Counted from the first letter of the stretch, positions 17,777 to 28,900 are shown. The stretch is 64,000 nt of DNA from Pseudomonas haemolytica (GCF_009659625.1 NZ_VOIW01000003.1:620001-684000), one strand, 5' to 3'. Made by a program: numbers and translations. The notes: generated by a model from the sequence alone, not told the origin.

Positions 17777-19072
17777 TTATTCGTGTGCGGCTACACCTTT
17801 GAGGTAGGGCGCTGGCGCCGCACCCAGGTTTTTCAACATGCGCTCGCTGTACCAGTCGACAAAATTCACCACACCAAACTCATAGGTCTTGGAGTATGGC
17901 CCTGGCTGGTAGGCGGTGGAGTTGATCCCGCGCTGGTTCTCTTCGGCCAGGCGGCGGTCCTGGTCGTTGGTTGCATCCCACACCTGGCGCATGCGGTCTA
18001 CGTCATAGTCCACGCCTTCCACGGCGTCCTTGTGCACGATCCACTTGGTGGTGACCATGGTTTCCTGGGCACTGATCGGCCATACGGTGAACACAATGAT
18101 GTGATCGCCCATGCAATGGTTCCAGGAGTGGGGCAGGTGCAGGATGCGCATCGAACCCAGGTCCGGGTTCTTGATACGGCCCATGAGCTTGGCGCAGCCC
18201 TGCTTGCCGTCCAGGGTCATCGACACGGTGCCCTTGAGCAGCGGCATGCGCACGATGCGGTTACGCAGGCCGAAGCTGGCGTGGGCGTAGGGGATCTTCT
18301 CGGCGTCCCAGGCGGCGGCCGAAGCAGCCACGTGGTCCTTGAAGGCCTGGTCGGCGCGTGGGTCGGTGACGTCGTCCCACTCCAGCAGGGTTTTCAGCAG
18401 CTCCGGGTGCGACGCATTGCAGTGGTAGCACTCGCGGTTGTTTTCCAGCACCAGTTTCCAGTTGGCTTTTTCGAACAAGGTGGTCTGGATCGCCACCTTG
18501 GTGTTTTCCATGTCGTAGGGTTCCATGTAGTGGCTGAGTGTCGACAGGAAGTCATCGATGGCCGGCGGGTTCTCGGCCAGGCTAATGAAAATGTAGCCGC
18601 CGGCGGTCTTTACGTTCACCGGCTTGAGGCCGTATTGCTTCATGTCGAAATCGGCGCCCATCTCGGTGCCGGCGAACAGCAGGCGACCGTCCAGCTCGTA
18701 GGTCCACTGGTGGTAATGGCACACCAGCTTGGCGACCTTACCCTTGTCGCTGGTGCACAAGCGTGAACCGCGATGGCGGCACACGTTGTGGAACGCATGC
18801 ACCACGCCGTCGGCGCCACGGATCACGATGATCGGGTTCTTGCCCACTTGCAGGGTCAGGTAGTTGCCCTTGGTGGGGATCTCGCAGGTCATACCGGCGA
18901 TCAACCACTCTTTCTGGAAGATCTCCTGCATATCGATATCAAACAGCCGCTCGTCAGAGTAAAACGGCTGCGGCAGCGAAAAAGTGCGCTCGCGCTCTTG
19001 CAGCATGTGCGCGGTGGCCTTGCGTGCGGGTTCCAGCGGATCGCCCAAGCTTAAGGTTGCGGTGACGTCCAT
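17777..19072 (-). CDS. gbcA: GbcA, glycine betaine monooxygenase Rieske subunit
   Basis: A 431-aa Rieske non-haem iron oxygenase that demethylates glycine betaine to dimethylglycine and formaldehyde. The [2Fe-2S] ligands are C98-x-H100 and C118-x2-H121. The mononuclear iron site is in the ENNRECYHCNASHPEL segment. The start at 19072 follows AGGA 9 nt upstream; the frame stays open upstream but that part has no oxygenase similarity. It diverges from gbcB, its reductase, with regulatory DNA between. Confidence 0.9.
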   Translation of the reverse strand: MDVTATLSLGDPLEPARKATAHMLQERERTFSLPQPFYSDERLFDIDMQEIFQKEWLIAGMTCEIPTKGNYLTLQVGKNPIIVIRGADGVVHAFHNVCRHRGSRLCTSDKGKVAKLVCHYHQWTYELDGRLLFAGTEMGADFDMKQYGLKPVNVKTAGGYIFISLAENPPAIDDFLSTLSHYMEPYDMENTKVAIQTTLFEKANWKLVLENNRECYHCNASHPELLKTLLEWDDVTDPRADQAFKDHVAASAAAWDAEKIPYAHASFGLRNRIVRMPLLKGTVSMTLDGKQGCAKLMGRIKNPDLGSMRILHLPHSWNHCMGDHIIVFTVWPISAQETMVTTKWIVHKDAVEGVDYDVDRMRQVWDATNDQDRRLAEENQRGINSTAYQPGPYSKTYEFGVVNFVDWYSERMLKNLGAAPAPYLKGVAAHE

Positions 19073-19354
19073 CGTGTGTGTCCTCATGGCCATTCTGTGT
19101 GGCCGGCGAATAGTGGCTACGGTTGGTGCTGTGCAAGGCGTAAAGAAAGCGTCGTTGTTGGGAGCGAGTGTGGGCCTGCCGATGCGCCGAACCTTGTCCA
19201 TTAGCGACACGGCCCACTCTGATCCCGACGCGCAACCCCCGTGGTATGGGGGCTGGTCGCGATAAGTATGTGAATGTCGCAGATAGGTAAATGGGTGGTT
19301 CCGGCGTTACGCAGAATCGCCACCATAAGGCCGACGTCGGCGGTGGAGAACAAC
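19073..19354. promoter_or_regulatory. Divergent gbcA/gbcB control region with a 20-bp-spaced direct repeat
   Basis: 282 bp between the divergent genes. It contains TGGTCGC (19254-19260) and ATGTCGC (19274-19280), a direct repeat at exactly 20 bp, plus an inverted copy-like GCGACAC at 19204-19210. Two-turn spacing of direct half-sites is typical of AraC-family activators, so this is a candidate GbdR site; the assignment is inference. Confidence 0.5.
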
Positions 19355-20455
19355 ATGTCCAATAGTTTCCTGAATCCGGTAACCACCCAGACCTGGGCCA
19401 ATGGTCGACACATCGTCCGTTGCGTCAAAGTCATCCAGGAAACCTGGGACGTGCGCACCTTCTGCTTCATGGCCGACCAGCCGATCCTGTTCTTTTTCAA
19501 GCCCGGGCAATTCGTCACCCTGGAGCTGGAAATCGAAGGCCAGCCGATCATGCGTTCGTACACCATCTCCAGTTCACCGTCGGTGCCCTACAGCTTTTCG
19601 GTGACCATCAAGCGCGTACCGGGCGGGCGAGTCTCCAACTGGCTGCACGACACGTTGCATGAGGGTCAGGAGCTGGCGGTGCACGGCCCGGTCGGGTTGT
19701 TCAATGCCATCGATTTCCCAAGCCCGAAAGTGCTGTACCTCAGTGGTGGCGTCGGCATCACCCCGGTGATGTCTATGGCGCGCTGGTTCTATGACACCAA
19801 CGCCAACGTCGATATGACGTTTATCCACAGCGCCCGCTCGCCCAAGGACATCATCTACCACCGCGAGCTGGAGCACATGGCGTCGCGGATCGACAACTTT
19901 AGCCTGCACCTGATTTGCGAAAAACACGGGTTGGGCGAGCCCTGGGCCGGTTATCGCGGTTACCTGAACCACAAGATGCTGGAACTGATGGTGCCGGACT
20001 TTCTGGAGCGCGAAGTGTTCTGCTGCGGGCCTACGCCGTACATGAGCGCGGTGAAGCGTCTGCTGGAAGTCGCCGGTTTTGACATGACGCGCTATCACGA
20101 AGAGTCCTTCGGCGCGACGCCGCCGGAAGCGCGTGCCGATGCGGTGGAACAAGCCGAGCAGGCGGCGGATGCGCCGGAGGTCGACCTGGCGGACCTGCAC
20201 CAGGTGGAATTTATCGCTTCAGGCAAGAGCATTCGCGTGGCACCGGGGGAAACGGTGCACGCGGCGGCCGCCAAGCTTGGCCTGCTGATCCCCAAAGCCT
20301 GCGGCATGGGCATCTGTGGCACATGCAAGGTGATGAAACTGGGCGGCGAGGTCGAGATGGAGCACAACGGCGGGATTACCGAGGAAGACGAAGCCGAAGG
20401 CTACATCCTGTCGTGCTGCAGTGTGCCCAAGGGCGATGTGCGCATCGAATTTTAA
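19355..20455 (+). CDS. gbcB: GbcB, glycine betaine monooxygenase reductase subunit
   Basis: A 366-aa reductase of the ferredoxin-NADPH reductase plus plant-type ferredoxin class. The FAD motif R67-S-Y-T is followed by an NAD-binding GGVGITPVMSM segment, and a C-terminal [2Fe-2S] domain carries C-x4-C-x2-C in ACGMGICGTC and a fourth cysteine in LSCC. It transfers electrons from NAD(P)H to GbcA. The start at 19355 follows a GGAG Shine-Dalgarno. A perfect DnaA-box sequence (19821) lies inside the gene. Confidence 0.9.
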   Translation: MSNSFLNPVTTQTWANGRHIVRCVKVIQETWDVRTFCFMADQPILFFFKPGQFVTLELEIEGQPIMRSYTISSSPSVPYSFSVTIKRVPGGRVSNWLHDTLHEGQELAVHGPVGLFNAIDFPSPKVLYLSGGVGITPVMSMARWFYDTNANVDMTFIHSARSPKDIIYHRELEHMASRIDNFSLHLICEKHGLGEPWAGYRGYLNHKMLELMVPDFLEREVFCCGPTPYMSAVKRLLEVAGFDMTRYHEESFGATPPEARADAVEQAEQAADAPEVDLADLHQVEFIASGKSIRVAPGETVHAAAAKLGLLIPKACGMGICGTCKVMKLGGEVEMEHNGGITEEDEAEGYILSCCSVPKGDVRIEF

Positions 20456-20462
20456 GGTTGTT

Positions 20463-20559
20463 GATCGTTCCCATGCTCTGCGTGGGAATGCCTTTTGGGA
20501 CGCTCCGCGTCCCGCTCGCTCAGGCTGTGCACGTAGTGATACAGAGCGTGGGAACGATC
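20463..20559. repeat. Palindromic intergenic repeat (GATCGTTCCCA...TGGGAACGATC)
   Basis: A 97-bp element whose 18-nt ends (20463-20480 and 20542-20559) are inverted copies with one mismatch, with internal GGGACG/CGTCCC pairing. It is unlike the REP types elsewhere in this window. Such GTTCCCACGCTCTGCGTGGGAA-type elements recur in Pseudomonas genomes. Confidence 0.75.
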
Positions 20560-20572
20560 ATTCACTTGGTGG

Positions 20573-20773
20573 TTACTGGGCGTAGATATGCACGACGAAA
20601 TGCTGGCCTGATGCTGTCAATTCATACACCTTGTCGTAGATCCTCAGCGTCCTCGAGGGTTCGCGGATGGTATCCCCGACTTTGGCGTATTTCCTGAACT
20701 CATCCCAATCAATCACCGTGGTGCTGATAGTGCCATCGCCCTGAAGGGTGTTGCTGTTGCTCTGATATTCCAT
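20573..20773 (-). CDS. Small hypothetical protein (66 aa)
   Basis: A 66-aa predicted soluble protein, beta-rich, beginning MEYQSNSNTLQGDG and ending VVHIYAQ. No family is recognised. A weak AGAGAG Shine-Dalgarno precedes it. It lies downstream of ltaE on the same strand, separated by 183 nt that can fold into a hairpin, so it may be its own unit. It is more AT-rich than its neighbours. Coding status is moderately supported. Confidence 0.5.
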   Translation of the reverse strand: MEYQSNSNTLQGDGTISTTVIDWDEFRKYAKVGDTIREPSRTLRIYDKVYELTASGQHFVVHIYAQ

Positions 20774-20829
20774 GGTTTAGCTCTCTGCTGGATTTCCGTT
20801 TCCGGCCGATTGCTCGGCAGGCAGTTGTC

Positions 20830-20868
20830 CCCGCAAGGTGGCCTCTGCAGCGGCCTTTTCCTTGCGGG
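20830..20868. repeat. Inverted repeat in the ltaE-downstream gap
   Basis: CCCGCAAGG (20830-20838) and CCTTGCGGG (20860-20868) form a 9-bp perfect stem with an inner GGCC/GGCC pairing. There is no U-tract, so this is a hairpin of unknown role. The rest of 20774-20956 shows nothing further. Confidence 0.5.
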
Positions 20869-20956
20869 TAACCAGAGGCTAGTCGCTGGAATCCCAGCGC
20901 GCTGCTGTCAGAAATATCAAAAAACAGTCTCGGCACTCCGCCAGTATTCGTTAGTT

Positions 20957-21997
20957 TCAGGCCCCCATCACTGTCCGAATATCCGCCGCTAATTCTCTTA
21001 CGCGCTCTTCCTCGGTATCCCACGCACACATGAAGCGCGCACCGCCTTTGCCGATGAAGGTGTAGAAGCGCCAGCCCTTGGCCGTCAGCGCCGCAATGGC
21101 CGGCTCCGAGAGTTGCAGGAACACGCCGTTGGCCTGTACCGGGAACATCAATTCCACGCCGGGAATATCTGCTACCAGGCTGCTCAACAACTGCGCGCAG
21201 TGATTGGCGTGGCGTGCATGCTTGAGCCAGGCGTCGTTTTCCAGCAGGCCCACCCACGGGGCGGAGAGGAAGCGCATTTTCGACGCCAACTGGCCAGCCT
21301 GTTTGCAGCGGTAGTCGAAGTCTTCGGCCAGCTTGTGATTGAAGAACAGGATGGCTTCACCCACCGCCATGCCGTTCTTGGTGCCGCCAAAGCACAGCAC
21401 GTCCACGCCGGCTTTCCAGGTCAGGTCGGCGGGTGAGCAGCCGAGGAACGCGCAGGCGTTGGAGAAGCGCGCGCCGTCCATGTGCAGGTTCAGGCCCAGT
21501 TCCTTGCACGTGGCGCTGATGGCGCGGATTTCTTCCGGGGTGTACACGCTGCCGACTTCGGTGGCCTGGGTCAGGGTCACGACGCGTGGCTTGGGGTAGT
21601 GGATGTCCTGGCGTTTGAGGGCGATCTCGCGGATCGATTCCGGGGTCAGCTTGCCGTTTTCAGTGCGAGCGACGAGCAGCTTGGAACCGTTGGAGAAAAA
21701 CTCCGGTGCGCCGCATTCGTCGGTTTCGACGTGGGCGGTTTCCGAGCAAATCACGCTATGGTAGCTCTGGCACAGCGAAGACAGCGCCAGGGAGTTGGCC
21801 GCCGTACCATTGAAGGCGAAGAACACCTCGCAGTCGGTCTCGAACAGATTGCGGAAACCGTCGGCGGCGCGGTGGGTCCATTCATCATCGCCGTAGGCGC
21901 GTTGATGGCCCTGGTTGGCTTGTTCCATGGCGGCCCAGGCTTCCGGGCAAATGCCGGAATAGTTGTCGCTGGCGAATTGTTGGCTCTTGTCGGTCAT
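20957..21997 (-). CDS. ltaE: Low-specificity L-threonine aldolase
   Basis: A 346-aa fold-type I PLP enzyme cleaving L-threonine and L-allo-threonine to glycine and acetaldehyde. The PLP lysine is K207 in LCFGGTK207NGM, and the cofactor aspartate lies in the HMDGARF segment. Position beside gbcAB and glyA fits the glycine/serine node of betaine catabolism (PAO1 PA5413, called ltaA there). It is divergent from the TraX-like gene. Confidence 0.9.
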   Translation of the reverse strand: MTDKSQQFASDNYSGICPEAWAAMEQANQGHQRAYGDDEWTHRAADGFRNLFETDCEVFFAFNGTAANSLALSSLCQSYHSVICSETAHVETDECGAPEFFSNGSKLLVARTENGKLTPESIREIALKRQDIHYPKPRVVTLTQATEVGSVYTPEEIRAISATCKELGLNLHMDGARFSNACAFLGCSPADLTWKAGVDVLCFGGTKNGMAVGEAILFFNHKLAEDFDYRCKQAGQLASKMRFLSAPWVGLLENDAWLKHARHANHCAQLLSSLVADIPGVELMFPVQANGVFLQLSEPAIAALTAKGWRFYTFIGKGGARFMCAWDTEEERVRELAADIRTVMGA

Positions 21998-22087
21998 GGC
22001 CCATTCCTATGGTCGATGTTGGTGCGCACTTTAACCAAGATTGTTAGGGGGGCGCACGCACTGTAAATGCAAAGTCACTGGGGAATT

Positions 22088-22816
22088 ATGCACGGTACTG
22101 TAACGGCTCCTGTAGGAGGCGTCCGCGATGGCGCTTTGGACTTGCTCAAGTGGCTGGCGCTGCTCTGCATGGTGCTGGACCACTTGCGCTACGTCGGGTT
22201 AAACCTGGATGGCCTGTACGTGCCAGGGCGCCTGGCTTTCCCGTGGTTTTGCCTGGCGATTGCGGCGAACCTGCACCGGGTTCGAGGCACGCAGGTGAGC
22301 GGTCAATGGCGGTATCTGGGGTGGCTGCTGCTGTTCAGTGCGATCAGCGAAGTGCCGTACCGAATGTTTATCGACGATGCCGATACATTGAACGTGCTGC
22401 CGACGCTGGCATTGGGCCTGCTGGTTGCCAGAGGATGGCAGCAGAAGACGCTTGTTGATCGAGGATTGGCGCTGATCGCCCTAACATTAGGCGCGGTATT
22501 TTCCACGCAGCTGATGTTCGGTTTTTTTGGGGTGTTGCTGCCGCTGGCGATGCTCATGGTGTTTCGTCGGCCTTGGTATTTCAGCCTGTTGCCTGGCCTG
22601 GTCTGCGTGGCGGCCAACCAATGGCAGATACTGCTCAATAGCGGCACGCTGGTGGCGCTATTGGGATTGGCCGCGTGCCTGATCGCGCCATTGGGGGGCT
22701 TGGTCTTATTGCGACAGGCCAGACACATGGCGCCGCCGGCCATGCGCCGCTGGGCGTATGGCCTTTATCCGCTGCATTTCCTGTTGTTGCTACTCGTGCG
22801 CAAGATCATCGCCTAA
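22088..22816 (+). CDS. TraX family integral membrane protein
   Basis: A 242-aa polytopic protein (about seven hydrophobic segments) with the TraX-type start ALDLLKWLALLCMVLDH. The family includes F-plasmid pilin N-acetyltransferase; chromosomal copies are probably membrane acyltransferases of unknown substrate. The start at 22088 has a GGGG purine run upstream; an in-frame ATG at 22067 lacks one. The gene lies between ltaE and glyA (PAO1 PA5414 position) and is followed by a REPIN. Confidence 0.75.
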   Translation: MHGTVTAPVGGVRDGALDLLKWLALLCMVLDHLRYVGLNLDGLYVPGRLAFPWFCLAIAANLHRVRGTQVSGQWRYLGWLLLFSAISEVPYRMFIDDADTLNVLPTLALGLLVARGWQQKTLVDRGLALIALTLGAVFSTQLMFGFFGVLLPLAMLMVFRRPWYFSLLPGLVCVAANQWQILLNSGTLVALLGLAACLIAPLGGLVLLRQARHMAPPAMRRWAYGLYPLHFLLLLLVRKIIA

Positions 22817-22820
22817 CCCC

Positions 22821-22911
22821 TGTGGGAGCGGGCTTGCTCGCGATAGCGGTGGGCCGGCCAGCACCTGTATTGACTGACCCGCCGCCTTCGCGAGCAAGCC
22901 CGCTCCCACAT
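22821..22911. repeat. REPIN (GCGGGCTTGCTCGCGA type)
   Basis: Inverted arms at 22821-22843 and 22889-22911 between the TraX-like gene and glyA. It likely isolates the glyA-sox transcription unit from upstream read-through. Confidence 0.85.
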
Positions 22912-23052
22912 TTGTTCTGCGTCGTTCATCCGATGTCGTAAACGCACCTTTGCGTGGCGTCCGTAGGCATTTGGTATATCTGCACCAGCCCTACCATCGC
23001 ATCAAAGGGCCCTGCACGGGCCTCAACAATACGAAAGGCTGGGAGAGACGCG

Positions 23053-24306
23053 ATGTTCAGCAAACAAGACCAGATCCAGGGATATGACGACGCGCTGCTG
23101 GCGGCGATGAATGCCGAGGAGCAGCGTCAGGAAGACCATATCGAGCTGATCGCGTCGGAGAACTACACCAGCAAGCGCGTGATGCAAGCCCAGGGTAGTG
23201 GCCTGACCAACAAATACGCCGAAGGCTACCCAGGCAAGCGCTACTACGGTGGCTGCGAACATGTGGACAAGGTCGAAGCCCTGGCCATCGAACGCGCCAA
23301 GCAATTGTTCGGCGCCGATTACGCCAACGTGCAGCCGCACTCGGGCTCATCGGCCAACAGTGCGGTGTACCTGGCGCTGCTGAACGCCGGTGACACCATC
23401 CTCGGCATGAGCCTGGCCCACGGCGGCCACCTGACCCACGGCGCTAAAGTGTCGTCCTCGGGCAAGCTGTACAACGCGGTGCAATACGGTATCAACACCG
23501 ACACTGGCCTGATCGACTACGACGAAGTCGAGCGCCTGGCCGTGGAGCACAAGCCGAAGATGGTGGTAGCCGGTTTCTCTGCCTACTCCAAAACCCTGGA
23601 TTTCCCACGCTTTCGCCAGATTGCCGACAAGGTCGGTGCGCTGCTGTTCGTCGACATGGCCCACGTCGCCGGCTTGGTCGCCGCCGGCCTGTATCCGAAC
23701 CCGCTGCCGTACGCCGATGTGGTCACCACCACTACCCACAAGACCCTGCGCGGTCCGCGTGGCGGCCTGATTTTGGCCCGAGCCAACGAAGAAATTGAAA
23801 AGAAACTCAACGCCGCGGTATTCCCCGGCGCCCAGGGTGGCCCGCTGATGCACGTCATCGCCGGCAAGGCGGTGTGCTTCAAGGAAGCCCAGGAGCCAGG
23901 CTTCAAGGCCTACCAGCAACAAGTGATCGACAACGCCCAGGCCATGGCCAGCGTGTTCATCAAGCGCGGGTATGACGTGGTGTCTGGCGGCACTGACAAC
24001 CACCTGTTCCTCGTTAGTCTGATCCGCCAGGGCCTGACCGGCAAAGAGGCGGACGCCGCCCTCGGTCGCGCTCACATCACCGTCAACAAGAATGCTGTAC
24101 CGAACGACCCGCAATCGCCGTTCGTGACTTCGGGCCTGCGCATCGGCACTCCAGCGGTGACCACCCGTGGTTTTAAAGTGCCGCAATGCATCGAACTGGC
24201 GGGCTGGATCTGCGACATCCTCGACAACCTTGGCGACGCCGATGTCGAGGCCAACGTGGCCAAGCACGTGTCTGCCCTGTGCGCTGATTTCCCGGTTTAT
24301 CGCTGA
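23053..24306 (+). CDS. glyA: Serine hydroxymethyltransferase of the sarcosine operon
   Basis: A 417-aa SHMT interconverting glycine plus 5,10-methylene-THF and serine. The PLP lysine is K230 in TTTTHK230TLRGPRGG. The start at 23053 is preceded by GGGAGAGA. As first gene of glyA-soxBDAG, it uses the methylene-THF and glycine made by sarcosine oxidase to produce serine. It corresponds to PAO1 glyA1 (PA5415), one of several SHMT genes in pseudomonads. Confidence 0.93.
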   Translation: MFSKQDQIQGYDDALLAAMNAEEQRQEDHIELIASENYTSKRVMQAQGSGLTNKYAEGYPGKRYYGGCEHVDKVEALAIERAKQLFGADYANVQPHSGSSANSAVYLALLNAGDTILGMSLAHGGHLTHGAKVSSSGKLYNAVQYGINTDTGLIDYDEVERLAVEHKPKMVVAGFSAYSKTLDFPRFRQIADKVGALLFVDMAHVAGLVAAGLYPNPLPYADVVTTTTHKTLRGPRGGLILARANEEIEKKLNAAVFPGAQGGPLMHVIAGKAVCFKEAQEPGFKAYQQQVIDNAQAMASVFIKRGYDVVSGGTDNHLFLVSLIRQGLTGKEADAALGRAHITVNKNAVPNDPQSPFVTSGLRIGTPAVTTRGFKVPQCIELAGWICDILDNLGDADVEANVAKHVSALCADFPVYR

Positions 24307-24328
24307 GCGCGGTTTTGGAGTAATGACT

Positions 24329-25579
24329 ATGCAACGCTACTCGGGCTTCGGCCTCTTCAAGCACTCACTCAGCCATCACGAAAACTGGCAGAAGATGTGG
24401 CGCACGCCGACCCCTAAAAAGGTCTACGACGTGGTCATCGTCGGCGGCGGCGGGCATGGTCTGGCGACCGCTTACTACCTGGCCAAGGAGCACGGCATCA
24501 CCAACGTGGCAGTGGTCGAGAAAGGCTGGCTGGGCGGCGGTAACACCGCACGCAACACCACCATCGTGCGCTCCAACTACCTGTGGGACGAGTCGGCGCA
24601 TTTGTACGAACACGCGATGAAACTCTGGGAAGGTTTGTCCCAGGACTTGAACTACAACGTGATGTTCTCCCAGCGCGGCGTCTACAACCTGTGCCACACC
24701 CTGCAGGACATCCGTGATTCCGAGCGTCGCGTCAGCGCCAACCGCCTCAACGGCGTGGACGGTGAACTGCTGAATGCCAAGCAGGTGGCCGACGAGATTC
24801 CGTACCTGGACTGCTCGAAAAACACCCGCTACCCCGTGCTCGGCGCCACCGTGCAACGGCGCGGCGGCGTGGCACGTCACGATGCCGTGGCCTGGGGCTT
24901 CGCCCGTGCCGCTGATGCCTTGGGTGTGGACTTGATCCAGCAGACCGAAGTCATCGGTTTCCGTAAGGAAAACGGCGTGTGCATCGGTGTGGAAACCAAC
25001 AAGGGCTTTATCGGCGCCAAGCGCGTCGGTGTGGTCACCGCCGGTAACTCCGGGCACATGGCCTCGCTCGCGGGTTTCCGCCTGCCGATCGAATCCCACC
25101 CGTTGCAAGCGTTGGTGTCGGAGCCGATCAAGCCGATTATCGACAGCGTGATCATGTCCAACGCCGTGCACGGCTATATCAGCCAGTCCGACAAGGGCGA
25201 CCTGGTGATCGGTGCCGGTATCGACGGTTACAACGGCTACGGCCAGCGCGGCTCCTACCCGGTGATCGAACACACCATCCAGGCCATCGTCGAGATGTTC
25301 CCGGTGCTGTCCCGCGTGCGCATGAACCGCCAGTGGGGCGGCATCGTCGACACCACGCCGGACGCCTGCCCGATCATTTCCAAGACGCCGGTACCGAACA
25401 TGTTCTTCAACTGCGGTTGGGGCACCGGTGGCTTCAAGGCCACCCCGGGCTCAGGCAACGTGTTTGCCGCCAGCCTGGCCAAGGGTGAAATGCACCCATT
25501 GGCCGCGCCTTTCTCCATCGACCGTTTTCACAACGGTGCGCTGATCGACGAACACGGCGCTGCGGCCGTCGCCCACTAG
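24329..25579 (+). CDS. soxB: Sarcosine oxidase beta subunit
   Basis: A 416-aa FAD subunit of heterotetrameric sarcosine oxidase, which oxidatively demethylates sarcosine to glycine. The dinucleotide motif is [10 protein letters not shown] at about residues 35-44, and H184 in [12 protein letters not shown] aligns with the histidine that carries covalent FMN in characterised enzymes. Start 24329 is preferred over the ATG 6 nt earlier because TTTGGAG is correctly spaced. It is 22 nt after glyA. Confidence 0.93.
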   Translation: MQRYSGFGLFKHSLSHHENWQKMWRTPTPKKVYDVVIVGGGGHGLATAYYLAKEHGITNVAVVEKGWLGGGNTARNTTIVRSNYLWDESAHLYEHAMKLWEGLSQDLNYNVMFSQRGVYNLCHTLQDIRDSERRVSANRLNGVDGELLNAKQVADEIPYLDCSKNTRYPVLGATVQRRGGVARHDAVAWGFARAADALGVDLIQQTEVIGFRKENGVCIGVETNKGFIGAKRVGVVTAGNSGHMASLAGFRLPIESHPLQALVSEPIKPIIDSVIMSNAVHGYISQSDKGDLVIGAGIDGYNGYGQRGSYPVIEHTIQAIVEMFPVLSRVRMNRQWGGIVDTTPDACPIISKTPVPNMFFNCGWGTGGFKATPGSGNVFAASLAKGEMHPLAAPFSIDRFHNGALIDEHGAAAVAH

Positions 25580-25609
25580 CTCTCGGCGTATAAAGAGGAG
25601 AAATTCCCT

Positions 25610-25912
25610 ATGTTGCATATCTTCTGCCCTCACTGCTTTGAGCTGCGCTCCGAAGAGGAATTCCACGCGTCCGGCCAAGCGCACATCCCGCGCCCGCTGG
25701 ACCCGAATGCCTGCACCGATGAAGAGTGGGGCGACTACATGTTCTTCCGCGACAACCCCCGTGGCCTGCACCACGAACTGTGGATCCATGCCGCCGGTTG
25801 CCGCCAATATTTCAACGCCACCCGCGACACCCTGACCTACGAAATTCTTGAAACCTACAAGATCGGCGAGAAGCCGCAATTCACCGCCAAGGCTTCTGGA
25901 GAGAAGGTATGA
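25610..25912 (+). CDS. soxD: Sarcosine oxidase delta subunit
   Basis: A 100-aa small subunit with zinc-ligand-like CPHC at residues 6-9 plus a later H/C pair (HHELWIHAAGC). It stabilises the heterotetramer. A strong AGAGGAG Shine-Dalgarno precedes it. The stop region overlaps the soxA start by 4 nt (ATGA), so the two are translationally coupled. Confidence 0.92.
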   Translation: MLHIFCPHCFELRSEEEFHASGQAHIPRPLDPNACTDEEWGDYMFFRDNPRGLHHELWIHAAGCRQYFNATRDTLTYEILETYKIGEKPQFTAKASGEKV

Positions 25913-28900
25913 GCCAGATCAATCGCCTGTCCAACGGTGGCCGCATCGACCGCAATAAAGTCCTGACGTTTACGTTCAACAGCCAGAGCTACAAAGGCTT
26001 TGAAGGTGACACCCTGGCTGCTGCGTTGCTGGCCAATGGCGTCGACATCATTGGCCGCAGCTTCAAGTACTCGCGGCCTCGCGGGATCTTCGCCGCTGGC
26101 GCCGAAGAGCCCAACGCGGTGTTGCAGATCGGTGCCACTGAAGCTACGCAAATCCCGAACGTGCGCGCTACGCAACAGGCGCTGTATCAGGGCCTGGTCG
26201 CCACCAGCACGAACGGCTGGCCGAGCGTCAACAACGACATGATGGGCATTCTCGGCAAGGTCGGCGGCAAACTGATGCCGCCGGGTTTCTACTACAAAAC
26301 CTTCATGTATCCGCAGTCGTTCTGGATGACCTACGAGAAGTACATCCGCAAGGCCGCAGGTCTGGGGCGCTCGCCGACCGAGAACGACCCGGACACCTAC
26401 GACAACTTCAACCGTCACTGCGATGTGCTGGTGGTGGGCGCCGGTCCCGCCGGCCTCGCCGCAGCTTTGGCCGCGGCCCGCAGCGGTGCGCGGGTGATCA
26501 TCGCCGATGAGCAGGAAGAGTTCGGCGGCTCCTTGCTCGACTCCCGCGAAAGCCTCGACGGCAAGCCGGCCACCGAGTGGGTTGCCAGCGTGATCGCTGA
26601 ACTCAAGGCCCTGCCGGACGTGGTGCTGCTGCCCCGCGCCACTGTCAACGGTTACCACGACCATAACTTCCTGACCATTCACGAACGCCTCACCGATCAC
26701 CTCGGTGACCGTGCGCCGATTGGCGTGGTGCGCCAGCGTATTCACCGGGTACGCGCCAAGCGCGTCGTACTGGCGACCGGTGCGTGCGAGCGTCCGCTGG
26801 TGTATGGCAACAATGACGTGCCGGGCAATATGCTCGCCGGTGCTGTGTCGACTTACGTACGCCGCTACGGCGTGGCGCCGGGTAAAAAGCTGGTGCTGTC
26901 GACCAACAACGATCACGCCTACCGCGTGGCGCTGGACTGGTTCGATGCTGGCCTTACCGTAGTGGCGGTGGCCGATGCGCGCCACAACCCACGCGGCGCT
27001 TTGGTTGAAGAAGCCCGGGCCAAGGGCATTCGTATCCTCACCGGCAGTGCCGTGATCGAAGCCCGTGGCAGTAAGCATGTGAGCGGCGCTCGCGTAGCGG
27101 CCATTGACGTCAAGGCACACAAAGTCACCAGCCCCGGTGAATGGCTGGACTGCGACCTGGTCGCCAGCTCCGGTGGCTACAGCCCGGTGGTCCACTTGGC
27201 TTCGCACCTGGGCGGCAAGCCGACCTGGCGCGAGGATATTCTCGGTTTTGTACCCGGCGAAGCACCACAGAAACGCGTGTGCGTCGGTGGTATCAACGGC
27301 GTCTACGGCCTTGGTGATTCCCTCGCCGATGGTTTTGAAGGCGGCGTGCGCGCGGCCAGCGAAGCCGGGTTTGCCCCGGTGGAAGGTACCCTGCCCAAGG
27401 CCTTGAGCCGTCTGGAGGAACCGACCCTGGCGCTGTTCCAAGTACCGCATGAAAAAGCCACTGCACGGGCGCCGAAGCAATTTGTCGACCTGCAAAACGA
27501 CGTCACCGCCGCCGCCATCGAACTCGCCACCCGCGAAGGTTTCGAGTCGGTGGAGCACGTCAAACGCTACACCGCGCTGGGGTTCGGTACCGACCAGGGC
27601 AAGCTCGGCAACGTCAACGGCCTGGCGATTGCCGCCCGTTCGTTGAACGTAACCATCCCGCAGATGGGCACCACCATGTTCCGCCCCAACTACACGCCGG
27701 TGACCTTCGGCGCCGTCGCGGGCCGCCACTGTGGGCATATCTTCGAGCCAGTGCGCTACACCGCGCTGCAAGCCTGGCATGTGAAAAACGGTGCCGAGTT
27801 TGAAGACGTTGGGCAGTGGAAACGCCCGTGGTATTTCCCGCGCAACGGTGAAGACCTGCACGCGGCGGTGAAGCGTGAGTGCCTGGCGGTGCGCGACAGC
27901 GTCGGCCTGCTTGATGCGTCGACCCTGGGCAAGATCGACATCCAGGGCCCTGACGCCCGTGAATTCCTCAACCGCATCTACAGCAACGCCTGGACCAAGC
28001 TCGACGTGGGCAAGGCGCGCTACGGCCTGATGTGCAAGGAAGACGGCATGGTCTTCGATGACGGTGTCACCGCCTGTCTCGCCGACAACCATTTCCTGAT
28101 GACTACCACCACTGGCGGCGCCGCCCGCGTGTTGCAGTGGCTGGAAATCTACCAACAGACAGAATGGCCAGACCTCAAGGTGTACTTCACCTCGGTCACC
28201 GACCACTGGGCGACCATGACTCTGTCCGGCCCCAACAGCCGCAAGCTGCTGGCAGAAGTGACTGATATCGACCTGGACAAGGACGGCTTCCCGTTCATGA
28301 CCTGGAAAGAAGGCCTGGTCGGCGGCGTACCGGCGCGGGTGTTCCGTATCTCGTTTACCGGTGAGCTGTCGTACGAAGTCAACGTGCAGGCCGACTACGC
28401 CATGGGCGTGCTGGAACAGATCGTCGAGGCTGGCAAGAAATACAACCTGACCCCGTACGGCACCGAGACCATGCACGTACTGCGCGCCGAGAAAGGCTTC
28501 ATCATCGTTGGGCAAGACACCGATGGCTCGATGACCCCGGACGACCTGAACATGGGCTGGTGTGTAGGCCGGACCAAACCGTTCTCGTGGATCGGCTGGC
28601 GTGGCATGAATCGCGAAGACTGCGTGCGTGAAGAGCGCAAGCAACTGGTGGGTTTGAAGCCGATCGATCCAGCCGTGTGGCTGCCGGAAGGCGCGCAGTT
28701 GGTGTTCGATCCGAAGCAGGCGATTCCGATGAAGATGGTCGGTCATGTCACGTCAAGCTATGCGCACAACTCCCTCGGCTATTCGTTCGCGATGGCGGTG
28801 GTGAAGGGCGGCTTGAAGCGTATTGGCGAGCGGGTGTTTTCACCGCAGGCGGATGGCAGCGTGATCGAAGCAGAGATTGTGTCTTCGGTGTTCTATGACC

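Noticed and set aside
25855..28746. A 963-codon open frame on the minus strand
   Set aside because: It is antisense to soxA, His/Ala/Gly-rich with no recognisable domain, and explained by third-position GC bias of the real gene.
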